From the NCBI RefSeq assembly GCF_003669035.1, contig NZ_CP033070.1, positions 4,092,001-4,156,000 on the forward strand: a DNA stretch of 64,000 nucleotides. Direction: 5' to 3'. The translations under genes were made by a program, and so were the position numbers. Origin of the DNA: Chryseobacterium sp. 3008163. Its GTDB lineage: Bacteria; Bacteroidota; Bacteroidia; Flavobacteriales; Weeksellaceae. The notes under the pieces were generated by a model, which saw only the letters and a program-made list of their open reading frames with translations, ran no database searches and was not told where the DNA came from. Shown here in pieces: positions 37,170 through 46,384 of this stretch (positions are counted from its first letter, which is position 1; every line of letters begins with the position of its first letter).

Positions 37170-38522
37170 ATGAATAGAAAACTTATAACTGCAAAAAAGC
37201 TAAAAATTGGGATAGCTGCAGCATTTATGATTTTCGGCTCTACATCTGCCTTTGCCCAGCAAGAGGTATCTTTGCAAGAGGCCATCAAACAGGCATTGCA
37301 AAATAAAGCAGAGGCCAAAAAAGCAGCTTTGCAAATCAAAAAAGCCGAATATAAGATTGCTGAGGCAAGAGCTGGTGCATTGCCACAAGTGAGCGCAACT
37401 GCTGGGTTAACATATAACCCGATTATTCAGGAGTCATTATTAGAATTTGGCGGACAAAGAATCCGTGCACAATTGGGACAACCTTGGAGCTCTAGCGCTG
37501 TAGTAACAGTGAATCAGGCAATCTTTGACCAAAGAGTTTTTACAGGGTTAAAAGCTGCAAAATCTACAAGAGAATTTTATGTTTTGAATGCTCAGCTTTC
37601 TAATGAGCAGATTATCGAAAATGTAGCAACTGCCTATTATCAGGTTTTTGTACAGGAAGAAAATCTTAAAACATTAAACGTAAGTTACACCAATACCGAA
37701 AAAGTAAGAAATGTAATCAAAAGTTTGGTAGAAAACGGTTTGGCAAAAGGGATTGATCTTGATCGTACCAATGTACAATTAACGAATATCAGTGCCAACA
37801 GACAGCAGCTGGTGAACGCTGTTGAGCTTTCAAAAAACTCATTGAAATTCTACATGGGCGTTCCTATCGATACTCCAATTGAGCTTGAAGAGAAAAGCAT
37901 TGAGCCAAAACCTCAACTTATCGCAGGTACTGTTGATTTAGATACAAGAACAGAGGTGAAAGTTTTACAGAAAAACAGAGAGCTTTTGCAATACAATAAA
38001 AAAGCAACGGAAGCTTATTTATATCCAACAGTTGGTCTACAGGCAAACTATGGTTGGGGTGGACAAGGAGCTAAGTTTCCTCTGACCAACGGTATTAATA
38101 ATGGAGTTCTTTGGAGCGATTATTCAGCAATTGGTTTAAATATCAACATTCCGATTTTTACGGGTGGAGCTACAAAATCAAAAATTCAGCAGGCTGAAAT
38201 TGATATTTTAGATTTAGATCAGGATATTCAAAATACGCAGTTGACTTTAAGCTTAGATTATAAAAATGCAATTACCAATATGGAGAATTCATTAATTACA
38301 ATTGAAAGCATGCAAAATAACGTGAAACTAGCTGAGAAAGTTCAGAAAGATACTCAGGCTAATTATCAATACGGTTTAGCAACGTTAACTGAAGTTTTAG
38401 ATTCTGAAAATGCTTTGACAGATGCAAAACAGAATTATACCACTGCATTATTAGACTACAAACAGGCTGAAATTAAATTAATCAAGGCTAAAGGCGAACT
38501 TAATACTTTACAAAACCCATAA
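37170..38522 (+). CDS. TolC family outer-membrane efflux channel
   Basis: A 450-residue protein with a signal peptide (cleavage near Ala-Phe-Ala-Gln) and the two long helical hairpins of TolC, visible as Ala/Gln/Asn/Leu-rich heptads at about 35-70, 130-215, 255-300 and 340-450. It forms the outer-membrane exit duct of the tripartite pump with the next two genes. No lipoprotein cysteine is present. Confidence 0.92.
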   Translation: MNRKLITAKKLKIGIAAAFMIFGSTSAFAQQEVSLQEAIKQALQNKAEAKKAALQIKKAEYKIAEARAGALPQVSATAGLTYNPIIQESLLEFGGQRIRAQLGQPWSSSAVVTVNQAIFDQRVFTGLKAAKSTREFYVLNAQLSNEQIIENVATAYYQVFVQEENLKTLNVSYTNTEKVRNVIKSLVENGLAKGIDLDRTNVQLTNISANRQQLVNAVELSKNSLKFYMGVPIDTPIELEEKSIEPKPQLIAGTVDLDTRTEVKVLQKNRELLQYNKKATEAYLYPTVGLQANYGWGGQGAKFPLTNGINNGVLWSDYSAIGLNINIPIFTGGATKSKIQQAEIDILDLDQDIQNTQLTLSLDYKNAITNMENSLITIESMQNNVKLAEKVQKDTQANYQYGLATLTEVLDSENALTDAKQNYTTALLDYKQAEIKLIKAKGELNTLQNP

Positions 38523-38613
38523 TAGAAATGAAATCGCTATGAATTATAGAACAAAAAAAGTAATAGAAATGTGGCGATTGCATTTGACCTTTAAATTCAA
38601 TAAATAACTTCAA

Positions 38614-39675
38614 ATGAAAAAAACTTTAATATATATCATCGTCGCTGCAGTGCTTATTGGTTTAGCAGCTTGGAAAATTACGGATAACAAAAAGAAACAG
38701 GAAACCGAAGTAAAAGAAGTAGCAAAACAGGTTGATAAAATCAACGTGAATGTAGTTACTGTTTCTAGAGAAAATATCAACACAGATTATTCTGCAAACG
38801 GAACTTTTATCCCAAAACAGGAATCAAATCAGTCTTCAGAAATTGCAGGACGTATTGTTAGTGTTTTTGTGAAAGAAGGTTCTAGAGTAGGAGCTGGTCA
38901 GGTTTTGGCAACAATTAAAAGAGATGCGATTGAAGTTGATGTTACTCAGGCTCAAAACAATTTACAGAATGCAATTGCAGATAACCAACGTTATGAAAAT
39001 GCTTTCAAGACAGGAGGTGTTACAAAACAACAGTTAGACAATTCAAGATTGCAGTTGAAAAATATGCAGGCTGCAGTAAGAGCTCAAGGTGTAAAAGTGA
39101 ATGATACAAGCATCAGAGCAGGAATCAGCGGTATTATCAACAAAAAAATGGTTGAGCCGGGAATGGTGGTTTCTCCGGGAACAGCTTTATTCGAAATCGT
39201 AAATATCAACAGCTTAAAACTTTCAGTTTTGGTTGACGAAAGCCAGATTGGAAGAATTCAGTTGGGTCAGGAAGTAGCAATTAATGTTAATGTTTTACCT
39301 GAAGAATCTTTCAGCGGAAGAATTACATTTATCGCTCCAAAAAGTGATGCTTCTTTAAATTTCCCTGTAGAAATTGAAATTCAAAACAGAGGAAACCTAA
39401 AAGCAGGTATGTATGCCACAGCTTTATTCAAAACAAATAACGGTGCTGAAACTCAGAATATGCTGACTGTTCCTGCTGAAGCTTTTGCAAATGGAGTAAG
39501 TTCAGGACAGATCTTCATCGTTCAAAATGGTACTGCTAAAATGATCACTGTGAAAACAGGAAAAGTATATGGTGACAAAGTACAAATCATCAGCGGATTG
39601 AATGGCGGTGAGCAAGTAATTACCAGCGGACAGATCAACCTTGATAACGGTTCAAAAATCAATATCGTAAAGTAA
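38614..39675 (+). CDS. RND efflux periplasmic adaptor (HlyD/MFP family)
   Basis: A 353-residue membrane fusion protein: an N-terminal anchor helix (Leu-Ile-Tyr-Ile-Ile-Val-Ala-Ala-Val-Leu), a barrel-sandwich lipoyl half (Val-Phe-Val-Lys-Glu-Gly-Ser-Arg-Val-Gly), a short helical hairpin (about 110-150), the second lipoyl half, beta-barrel and membrane-proximal domains. It links the RND pump to the TolC-like channel. It lies 91 bases after the channel gene and six before the pump gene. Confidence 0.93.
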   Translation: MKKTLIYIIVAAVLIGLAAWKITDNKKKQETEVKEVAKQVDKINVNVVTVSRENINTDYSANGTFIPKQESNQSSEIAGRIVSVFVKEGSRVGAGQVLATIKRDAIEVDVTQAQNNLQNAIADNQRYENAFKTGGVTKQQLDNSRLQLKNMQAAVRAQGVKVNDTSIRAGISGIINKKMVEPGMVVSPGTALFEIVNINSLKLSVLVDESQIGRIQLGQEVAINVNVLPEESFSGRITFIAPKSDASLNFPVEIEIQNRGNLKAGMYATALFKTNNGAETQNMLTVPAEAFANGVSSGQIFIVQNGTAKMITVKTGKVYGDKVQIISGLNGGEQVITSGQINLDNGSKINIVK

Positions 39676-39681
39676 CAGAAG

Positions 39682-42600
39682 ATGAAGTTAGCAGAAATAT
39701 CCATTAAAAGACCGTCCCTGGTTATCGTATTATTTACGATTCTTACTTTGGGTGGTTTATTAAGTTACTCCATGATGGGGTACGAGTTGATTCCGAAGTT
39801 TGAAACCAATATGGTAACGATTTCTACCGTTTATCCGGGAGCTTCACCTTCTGAGGTGGAAACGTCGGTGACCCGAAAGATTGAAGACGCCGTTGGTTCT
39901 TTGGAAAATGTAAAAAAAGTTGAATCTTCTTCTTACGAAAGTTTATCGGTAATTATGGTTCAGCTGAACACAGGTGCCGATGTAAACTACGCTTTGAATG
40001 ATGCGCAGAGAAAGGTAAATGCTATTTTGGCAGACCTTCCTGAAGATGCAGATCCACCGTCACTACAGAAATTCTCATTGGATGATTTACCAATCATGAC
40101 ATTGAGTATTGCAAGTGATAAACTAAATAGCAAAGAGCTTTACGACCTTTTAGATAAAAAAGTAGAGCCGGTTTTCTCCCGTGTGAATGGTGTTGCACAA
40201 GTTGATCTTGTGGGTGGACAGGAAAGAGAAATTCAGGTAAATTTAGATGAAAAGAAAATGCAGGGTTATGGCGTTGCTATTGCAGACGTACAGCAGGCGA
40301 TTCTTTCTTCAAACTTAGATTTCCCAACAGGAGCTCTGAAAACGAGAACTTCAAGATCAACGATTAGACTTTCAGGAAAGTACAGAAATGTTGCTGAAAT
40401 GAACAGTCTTGTAGTTTCCAATAAAAACGGAGCTCAAGTTCGTTTATCTGATATTGCAACAGTTTTCGATACTCAAAAAGATATTGAAAAAGTTGCGAGA
40501 TTTAACCAAAATCCTACCATTTTACTTCAGGTGAAAAAACAGTCTGATGCCAATGCAGTATCAGTTTCTGAAGCAGTAAAGAAGACGATTGAGCAGGTTC
40601 AGACCAATTATAAAGTTCAGGGATTAAAAGTTGCCATTGTAGATGACAACACAGACTTTACGCTTGAAGCTGCAGATCACGTAATTTTCGATTTATTCTT
40701 AGCGATTATTTTGGTGGCAGTAGTAATGTTATTATTCCTTCACAACATCAGAAACGCATTTATCGTAATGGTTTCCATTCCGGTGTCGTTGATTGCAACA
40801 GTTATTGGAATGTATTTGATGGGATATACTTTAAACTTAATGAGTTTATTGGGACTTTCACTCGTGGTAGGTATTCTTGTGGATGATGCCATTGTGGTAT
40901 TAGAAAACGTATACCGTCACATGGAAATGGGTAAAAGCAGAATCCGTGCAGCATACGATGGAGCTTCTGAAATTGGCTTTACCGTAACAGCAATTACGAT
41001 GGTAATCGTGGTGGTATTCTTACCGATTGCGATGAGTTCAGGTTTAGTTTCAGACATCTTGGCGCAGTTCTGTGTCACGGTAGTTATTGCAACATTGTTC
41101 TCATTATTGGCTTCATTTACTATTATTCCTTGGCTGTCTTCAAGATTTGGAAAGTTGGTTCATTTGACGGGTAAAAATCCTTTCGAGAAATTTATCCTTT
41201 GGTTTGAAAAGCAGTTAGATAAATTCACGCACTGGATTACAGGAATTCTGGAATGGGTTTTAAAAACTGGTTTAAGAAGGGTAATGACTGTTGTTCTTAC
41301 ATTTGTACTTCTAATTGTTGTGACAATGGGATTAATGGGGGGCGGATTTATCGGTGGAGAATTCTTCCCGAAAATGGACAGAGGTCAGTTCCTTGTTCAA
41401 ATGGAATTACCTAAAGATGCTTCCGTTGAAAAAACAAACCAATTGACTTTACAGGTTGAGAAATATCTGAGAGACGATAAAGATGTAGTCGATATGATTA
41501 CTACAGTTGGTCAGCAGTCATCAGGTTTTGGTGGAGCGCAGGCAACTTTATACCAATCAGAAATTCAGGTAATTTTAGTTGATAAATCTGAACGTAACGA
41601 AAGTACAGATATTAAATCTGCTAAAATTAAAAGAGCTTTAGAAGAAAAATTCACCGGAGTTGAGTTTAAAACAGCACCAATCGGATTAATGGGAGCAGAT
41701 GCTGCACCAATCGAAATGGTAGTTACCGCTCCTGATAACGCAACGGCAAACAAAGAAGCCAACAGAATTCTTGCTTTGCTTAAAAAAGTTCCGGGAGCTG
41801 TAGATGCAGAATTATCTTCTGACTCAGGAAATCCTGAAGTGCAGGTGAATATCGACAGAGATAAAATGTCTTCTTTAGGTTTAAATCTTTCAAGTGTTGG
41901 TCAAACAATGCAGACTGCATTCTCAGGAAATACAGACGGGAAATTCAGAGCCGGAGAATACGAATATGATATCAACATCCGTTTTGGAGACGCCAACAGA
42001 CAGTCGATTGAAGATGTAAGAAACTTAATGTTTACCAATCCATCAGGCGAGCAAATCAGATTGAGTCAGTTTGCTGATGTGAAAATGGGATCAGGACCAA
42101 GTTTGCTGGAGCGTAGAGATAAAACAGCTTCCGTAAAAGTGAAATCTAAAGTGGTAGGTCGTGCAATGGCTGATGTTGCCAACGAATGGGCAGACCAGTT
42201 TATGACAAATGAAAAAACAAAACCAGCCGGAGTAAATTACCTCTGGAGTGGAGATATGGAGAACCAGACAGAAGGTATGGGTACTTTAGGAATCGCTTTA
42301 CTGGCGGCTATTGTACTGGTTTATCTGGTGATGGTTTCGCTTTACGATTCGTTTGTGTATCCGTTTGTGGTATTGTTCTCAATTCCTTTGGCATTGATCG
42401 GAGTAATGTTGATTCTTGCCATTACAGGAAATACGATTAATATCTTTACAATGCTGGGGATGATTATGTTGATCGGTTTGGTAGCGAAAAACGCAATTAT
42501 GATTGTCGATTTTGCCAACATGAGAAAAGCAGCAGGAGCAAGTACGCATGACGCTTTGATTCAGGCTAACCATGCACGTCTTCGTCCGATTTTGATGACA

Positions 42601-42873
42601 ACGATTGCGATGATTTTCGGTATGATTCCGATTGCGATTGCAAAAGGGGCAGGAGCGGAGATGAACAACGGATTGGCTTGGGTAATTATCGGTGGTTTGA
42701 CATCATCATTATTCCTTACCTTAATTATTGTTCCTACGGTTTATTCACTATTCGATTCAATGTTGAGAAGAATGGGTAAACATGAAACAGTTGATTATGA
42801 TGCTGAAATGAAAGCTGATTATGAAGAAAAAGAACTAAGTGAAGACGGATATACTCCGAAACACGTAGACTAA
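39682..42873 (+). CDS. RND family efflux pump, inner-membrane subunit (HAE1-like)
   Basis: A 1063-residue pump with the two 6-helix halves and large periplasmic loops of AcrB-like transporters. The proton relay can be seen in helix 4 as Gly-Ile-Leu-Val-Asp-Asp-Ala-Ile-Val-Val-Leu-Glu-Asn. Length and layout fit multidrug HAE1 exporters rather than the heavy-metal class. It uses the proton gradient to export hydrophobic compounds through the adaptor and channel encoded just upstream. The last gene of the unit, followed by a strong terminator. Confidence 0.95.
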   Translation: MKLAEISIKRPSLVIVLFTILTLGGLLSYSMMGYELIPKFETNMVTISTVYPGASPSEVETSVTRKIEDAVGSLENVKKVESSSYESLSVIMVQLNTGADVNYALNDAQRKVNAILADLPEDADPPSLQKFSLDDLPIMTLSIASDKLNSKELYDLLDKKVEPVFSRVNGVAQVDLVGGQEREIQVNLDEKKMQGYGVAIADVQQAILSSNLDFPTGALKTRTSRSTIRLSGKYRNVAEMNSLVVSNKNGAQVRLSDIATVFDTQKDIEKVARFNQNPTILLQVKKQSDANAVSVSEAVKKTIEQVQTNYKVQGLKVAIVDDNTDFTLEAADHVIFDLFLAIILVAVVMLLFLHNIRNAFIVMVSIPVSLIATVIGMYLMGYTLNLMSLLGLSLVVGILVDDAIVVLENVYRHMEMGKSRIRAAYDGASEIGFTVTAITMVIVVVFLPIAMSSGLVSDILAQFCVTVVIATLFSLLASFTIIPWLSSRFGKLVHLTGKNPFEKFILWFEKQLDKFTHWITGILEWVLKTGLRRVMTVVLTFVLLIVVTMGLMGGGFIGGEFFPKMDRGQFLVQMELPKDASVEKTNQLTLQVEKYLRDDKDVVDMITTVGQQSSGFGGAQATLYQSEIQVILVDKSERNESTDIKSAKIKRALEEKFTGVEFKTAPIGLMGADAAPIEMVVTAPDNATANKEANRILALLKKVPGAVDAELSSDSGNPEVQVNIDRDKMSSLGLNLSSVGQTMQTAFSGNTDGKFRAGEYEYDINIRFGDANRQSIEDVRNLMFTNPSGEQIRLSQFADVKMGSGPSLLERRDKTASVKVKSKVVGRAMADVANEWADQFMTNEKTKPAGVNYLWSGDMENQTEGMGTLGIALLAAIVLVYLVMVSLYDSFVYPFVVLFSIPLALIGVMLILAITGNTINIFTMLGMIMLIGLVAKNAIMIVDFANMRKAAGASTHDALIQANHARLRPILMTTIAMIFGMIPIAIAKGAGAEMNNGLAWVIIGGLTSSLFLTLIIVPTVYSLFDSMLRRMGKHETVDYDAEMKADYEEKELSEDGYTPKHVD

Positions 42874-42895
42874 TATAACAACCTTAATTAACCTG

Positions 42896-42927
42896 AAAGC
42901 GCATCAATAAATTGATGCGCTTTTTTT
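42896..42927 (+). terminator. Terminator of the efflux operon
   Basis: AAAGCGCATCAAT and ATTGATGCGC form a 10-bp GC-rich stem with a loop of two A, followed by seven T. Confidence 0.92.
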
Positions 42928-43080
42928 GTCATTGCGATGAGCAAAGCGAAGAAGCAATCTCAAAGATAAGCAGGATCTCTGTCATCCGGTAGGGATCTAG
43001 ACACAAATCTTTTCTATACTATTCTTTAAATTCTAACAGGAGATGACAAAGTAAATGTTACTTTGCTGAGCGAAACGCTT
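42928..43080 (+). repeat. Non-coding region with REP-like intergenic sequence
   Basis: The 340-base gap after the efflux operon contains GTCATTGCGATGAGCAAAGC followed by GAAGAAGCAATC, close to a short motif that recurs in many bacterial intergenic regions, and a TGTCATC (about 42980) that is complementary to GATGACA (about 43042). I see only these in the window, so their copy number in the genome is unknown. No coding potential was seen. Confidence 0.4.
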
Positions 43081-43154
43081 TTTCGAACGAAAATATATTC
43101 AATTAATTAAAAAAACTTTAAGTCATTTGTGTTAAAAATTAAAATTTAAAGATC

Positions 43155-43190
43155 AATAAAAAAGGCTTCCAGAATAAACTGAAAGCCTTT
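43155..43190 (-). terminator. Terminator of the J-domain/KTSC gene
   Basis: AAAGGCTTTCAG on the reverse strand pairs with CTGGAAGCCTTT (one mismatch) and is followed by six T. Confidence 0.8.
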
Positions 43191-43213
43191 GCTTATTTTT
43201 TTATATGGAAAAA

Positions 43214-43660
43214 TTAATCTGCCATTACTTCACCAGACTTTCTAAAGATAAAATTTCCATAGATATGTCTTCTTGCAAAACGGCTTGGAGAATCAGCATT
43301 CACCATTTTGATATAGGTATTTCTTGGAACTCCAATGTATTCAAACATTTTCCCGTTCAAATGCTGAACTTTCAAAATCGATTTTTCAAGATAAAAATCC
43401 TGAATATTAGATTTCGTGATTGTTTCCGTATATTCTTCTTTATATTTTTCCTGAGTTTCTGAGTTGATGCTTACCAAAAAATGATAGGCTTCAATCACAG
43501 ATTTGCTTTTTTCTTCTGCTGCCAGTTTCCCTTCTTCATCATTCACAAATTTATCAGGATGCGTATCTTTCATCACATTTCTGTAAATTGTTTTTAAATC
43601 TTTTAAAGTAGCAGTATTGTCTACTCCAAGAAGTTTTCTGTGTTCGCCTATTCTTTTCAT
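43214..43660 (-). CDS. J-domain plus KTSC domain protein
   Basis: A 148-residue two-domain protein. Residues about 8-72 form a DnaJ-like J-domain with the hallmark His34-Pro-Asp36, which stimulates DnaK ATPase. Residues about 90-145 resemble the KTSC domain (Val-Pro-Arg-Asn-Thr-Tyr-Ile, Asn-Phe-Ile-Phe-Arg), a small RNA-binding-like domain of unknown function. The client or RNA is unknown. It stands alone. Confidence 0.85.
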   Translation of the reverse strand: MKRIGEHRKLLGVDNTATLKDLKTIYRNVMKDTHPDKFVNDEEGKLAAEEKSKSVIEAYHFLVSINSETQEKYKEEYTETITKSNIQDFYLEKSILKVQHLNGKMFEYIGVPRNTYIKMVNADSPSRFARRHIYGNFIFRKSGEVMAD

Positions 43661-43784
43661 AACGTAAGATCCTTTTTACGGGATGCAAAATTAGGCTTTT
43701 TAATTGGAAAAACCGTAAGTTATTCAGTATTAATTTATTTGAAGCAAAAAAAAACTTTCATTGACCAAGCACTAATCACAAACT

Positions 43785-44201
43785 TCACAAAACCTCCCTC
43801 TTCAACTCTTCAATTTTCGCCTTAATAAACCCCACTTTATCCTTCTTCACCGCATTCAAAATTATCTTTTGGCTTTCAGGAATTTCAGAATATTTTTCAG
43901 CCCACAGATTAATTTCTATCAACAGCGGAAGCAGATTGATGCCTTTTTCGGTCAGCTTATATAAAACTTTTGCCTTACTGTCAGGATGATCCTGCTTGCT
44001 AATAATGCCATTTTCTTCAAGCATTAAAAGACGCGAAGCCAAAATGTTGGTCGCTATTTTCTCATCAGATTTTAGAAAATCTCCGTAAGTACTTTGTTTT
44101 TTAAACATCAAATCTCTTACAATCAGCAATGACCATTTGTCTCCCCATACGTCTAATGAGCTGCTGATAGGGCAATTTGATCTCTTTTTTGAACTCGACA
44201 T
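43785..44201 (-). CDS. HxlR family transcriptional regulator
   Basis: A 138-residue winged-helix regulator. The HxlR signature is plain: Asn-Cys-Pro-Ile then Trp-Gly-Asp-Lys-Trp-Ser-Leu-Leu-Ile-Val-Arg-Asp-Leu, with the conserved Cys near residue 10 that senses quinones or disulfide stress in YodB-like members, and Leu-Thr-Glu-Lys-Gly in the wing. It is divergent from an SDR gene, the usual arrangement for an HxlR regulator and its oxidoreductase target. Confidence 0.93.
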   Translation of the reverse strand: MSSSKKRSNCPISSSLDVWGDKWSLLIVRDLMFKKQSTYGDFLKSDEKIATNILASRLLMLEENGIISKQDHPDSKAKVLYKLTEKGINLLPLLIEINLWAEKYSEIPESQKIILNAVKKDKVGFIKAKIEELKREVL

Positions 44202-44233
44202 AAAATTATTTTTAAATAATCAAATAAAAACAC

Positions 44234-44263
44234 TTGCATTTTGAAAGTAATTTTATAAATTTG
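44234..44263 (+). promoter_or_regulatory. Promoter of the SDR gene
   Basis: TTG at 44234-44236, a 19-base spacer and TAAATTTG at 44256-44263 match the Bacteroidota consensus exactly. Confidence 0.78.
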
Positions 44264-44265
44264 CA

Positions 44266-44280
44266 CTTGCAAAACGCAAG
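44266..44280 (+). promoter_or_regulatory. Possible HxlR operator
   Basis: CTTGCAAAACGCAAG is a perfect dyad (CTTGC-N5-GCAAG) at the expected transcription start of the SDR gene. A weaker related site ACTTGC-N6-AAAGT covers the -33 region (44232-44248), so the promoter is bracketed by two similar sites. Confidence 0.55.
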
Positions 44281-44384
44281 CAAATTTAACGAATTAATTT
44301 TAAATAAAATAGAAAACATTCTTTTTGATTCATGCAAGAGTGACAACGAAGATTTTAAAGACAACATTTTAAACAAACAAAAAA

Positions 44385-45089
44385 ATGAAAACAACAGGTA
44401 ATACAGTATTCATCAGCGGCGGAAGTGCCGGAATCGGTTTAGCCATCGCAAAAAAACTGAATGCAGAAGGCAACAAAATAATCATCAACGGAAGAAATGA
44501 AGAACGTCTTCAGAATGCGTTGCAACAATTGGATAATGCTGTAGGAATTCAGGGCGATCTTTCAATTGAGGCAGACAGATTAAGAATCGCAGAAGATTTG
44601 AAAAACAATCATCCCGAAGTCAACATCATCATCAATAATGCAGGTGCAGCATTTGCTTATTTACTGAACGAAACTCAAAACGCACACGAAAAAGCAGCGA
44701 TTGAAATGAACACCAATTATTTCAGCATCATTCATTTTACTGAGCTTTTGCTTCCTCATTTAGTTCAGAAAACAGAAGCAGCGGTAGTCAACGTTTCGTC
44801 AATTGCAGTTTTTAGAAGCCATAAAATGTTACCGACTTACAGCGCATCTAAAGCAGCTTTACACGGCTACACAGAAGCGTTAAGACAAACTTACGAAGAG
44901 CAGGAAAATGTTCAGATTTACGAAGTTTACCCACCTTTAGTTAATACAGATTTTTCTGCAGGAATTGGTGGTGCCAACGGAATTTCGCCTTCTGAAGTTG
45001 CTGACGAATTGTTTTTGGCACTCGCAAAAAATCAATATGATATTCCGGTAGGAGATTCAAAACAGTTTTTTGCAAAAGACTTGGTTTAA
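44385..45089 (+). CDS. SDR family oxidoreductase under HxlR control
   Basis: A 234-residue short-chain dehydrogenase with Ser-Gly-Gly-Ser-Ala-Gly-Ile-Gly at the cofactor site (residues 10-17), Asn-Asn-Ala-Gly near 86 and the Tyr-Ser-Ala-Ser-Lys catalytic pair near 150. It resembles DltE-like reductases. The substrate is probably a reactive carbonyl or quinone, inferred only from the HxlR partner. Confidence 0.9.
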   Translation: MKTTGNTVFISGGSAGIGLAIAKKLNAEGNKIIINGRNEERLQNALQQLDNAVGIQGDLSIEADRLRIAEDLKNNHPEVNIIINNAGAAFAYLLNETQNAHEKAAIEMNTNYFSIIHFTELLLPHLVQKTEAAVVNVSSIAVFRSHKMLPTYSASKAALHGYTEALRQTYEEQENVQIYEVYPPLVNTDFSAGIGGANGISPSEVADELFLALAKNQYDIPVGDSKQFFAKDLV

Positions 45090-45177
45090 ACTTAAAATGA
45101 AAAAATCTCTGTTGGATAATTTGAAATACAAATTCTAACAGAGATTTTAATTTATTTGAAAAAAGTTTATATTCTAT

Positions 45178-45747
45178 TTACTCCTGATCCAAATACGTTA
45201 GTTTGGCATCTTTCACAAACTCATCAAAATTCATGTTTTTAGCAGCTTTAGAATTCGTCAGTTCAAGAAAGTAAATGATAGCATTAGGGAGATTTCTGTT
45301 TTTGGTAATCAATCTAAATCTCTTCACCTTTTCATTCATATTCAAAAAAGGTAACTCAGAAATTTTCACCGAAATATTATTCACATCAAACGACGCTTTC
45401 GGATCTTTTTGCAGTTTCAAAAATCTTTTCTGAGTTTTATCGGTGGTTTCATCAAGAAATTTCTGCATTTGATAATCGGTCAGAAGTTGAGGATAAATCA
45501 GACCTTGCTGTAACATTGAAAAAGTCAGTTTATCAGATTTATCGAAGAAAATCACTTTATCATCAAACAGAACCTGATTATCCTTTGAAGTGATTTTTCC
45601 TTCAAATTTTTTGTAATTTTTCTTTTTGTATTCAGTTTTAAAATGCTCAACAGCGTGCTGATCTTTCGTACTCAACCCATCTTTTTTCTGAGCGAAAACA
45701 GCAAAAGAAAATAATAAACAAAGAATCAGTGAATATTGCAGTTTCAT
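45178..45747 (-). CDS. Secreted hypothetical protein, 189 residues
   Basis: A signal peptide (Leu-Ile-Leu-Cys-Leu-Leu-Phe-Ser-Phe-Ala-Val-Phe-Ala-Gln) is followed by a Lys-rich basic domain. I do not recognise the family. The next gene upstream on the same strand is a Nudix hydrolase 20 bases away, so they may be co-transcribed. Signal peptide and composition suggest a periplasmic or outer-membrane-associated role. Confidence 0.65.
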   Translation of the reverse strand: MKLQYSLILCLLFSFAVFAQKKDGLSTKDQHAVEHFKTEYKKKNYKKFEGKITSKDNQVLFDDKVIFFDKSDKLTFSMLQQGLIYPQLLTDYQMQKFLDETTDKTQKRFLKLQKDPKASFDVNNISVKISELPFLNMNEKVKRFRLITKNRNLPNAIIYFLELTNSKAAKNMNFDEFVKDAKLTYLDQE

Positions 45748-45767
45748 AATTTCTATTTTTAAATAAT

Positions 45768-46349
45768 CTATACTAAATTTTTAAGCCTTACATGTTGAAG
45801 CAGCATGATGGTTTTGGCATCTTTTATTTCTCCGGAGTCAATCATTTGAAGCGCTTTTTCAATATCAATTTCCAAAACTTCGATGTCTTCACCTTCTTCT
45901 TCAAGACCTCCGCCATTTGTGATTTTCATTTCACTTGAATATTCGGCGATGAAAAAATGCAGAATTTCTGTGACAGATCCGGGTGACATATACGCTTCAA
46001 AAACTTTTTCAACCTTCGATATTTTGTAGCCTGTTTCTTCTTCGGTTTCACGCTTGATGCATTCTTCAGGATGGTCATTATCCAATAAACCTGCACAAGC
46101 TTCAATCAACATTCCGTCAGTATTTCCGTTAATGTAGGTCGGCATCCGGAATTGCTTGGTCAAAATTACATTTTTTGTACTTGTGTTGTACAATAAAATG
46201 ACTGCTCCATTTCCTCTGTCGTATGCTTCTCTGCTTTGGGTTTCAGTGGTTCCGTCTTTTTTTAGAATATTGAAAGTGATCTTTTTTAAAGTGTACCAGT
46301 TATCTGATAGAATTTCAGTCTTCTCAATGTGTACGTTTGTATTCTGCAT
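45768..46349 (-). CDS. Nudix hydrolase, NudK-like (GDP-mannose type)
   Basis: A 193-residue protein with the Nudix box Gly-x5-Glu-x7-Arg-Glu-x2-Glu-Glu-x-Gly complete in Gly-Leu-Leu-Asp-Asn-Asp-His-Pro-Glu to Glu-Glu-Thr-Gly-Tyr. The preceding Glu-Ala-Cys-Ala-Gly-Leu-Leu and the N-terminal layout fit the NudK/ADP-sugar pyrophosphatase branch, which cleaves nucleotide sugars to a sugar phosphate and a nucleotide. The exact substrate needs testing. Confidence 0.9.
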   Translation of the reverse strand: MQNTNVHIEKTEILSDNWYTLKKITFNILKKDGTTETQSREAYDRGNGAVILLYNTSTKNVILTKQFRMPTYINGNTDGMLIEACAGLLDNDHPEECIKRETEEETGYKISKVEKVFEAYMSPGSVTEILHFFIAEYSSEMKITNGGGLEEEGEDIEVLEIDIEKALQMIDSGEIKDAKTIMLLQHVRLKNLV

Positions 46350-46384
46350 AGATTTTACAATCTTGTTTATATATTTTATTTGAA

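Noticed and set aside
42874..43213. Hidden small gene in the 340-base gap after the efflux operon
   Set aside because: All frames are short and lack a ribosome site; the gap holds a terminator, repeat-like sequence and the next gene's terminator.
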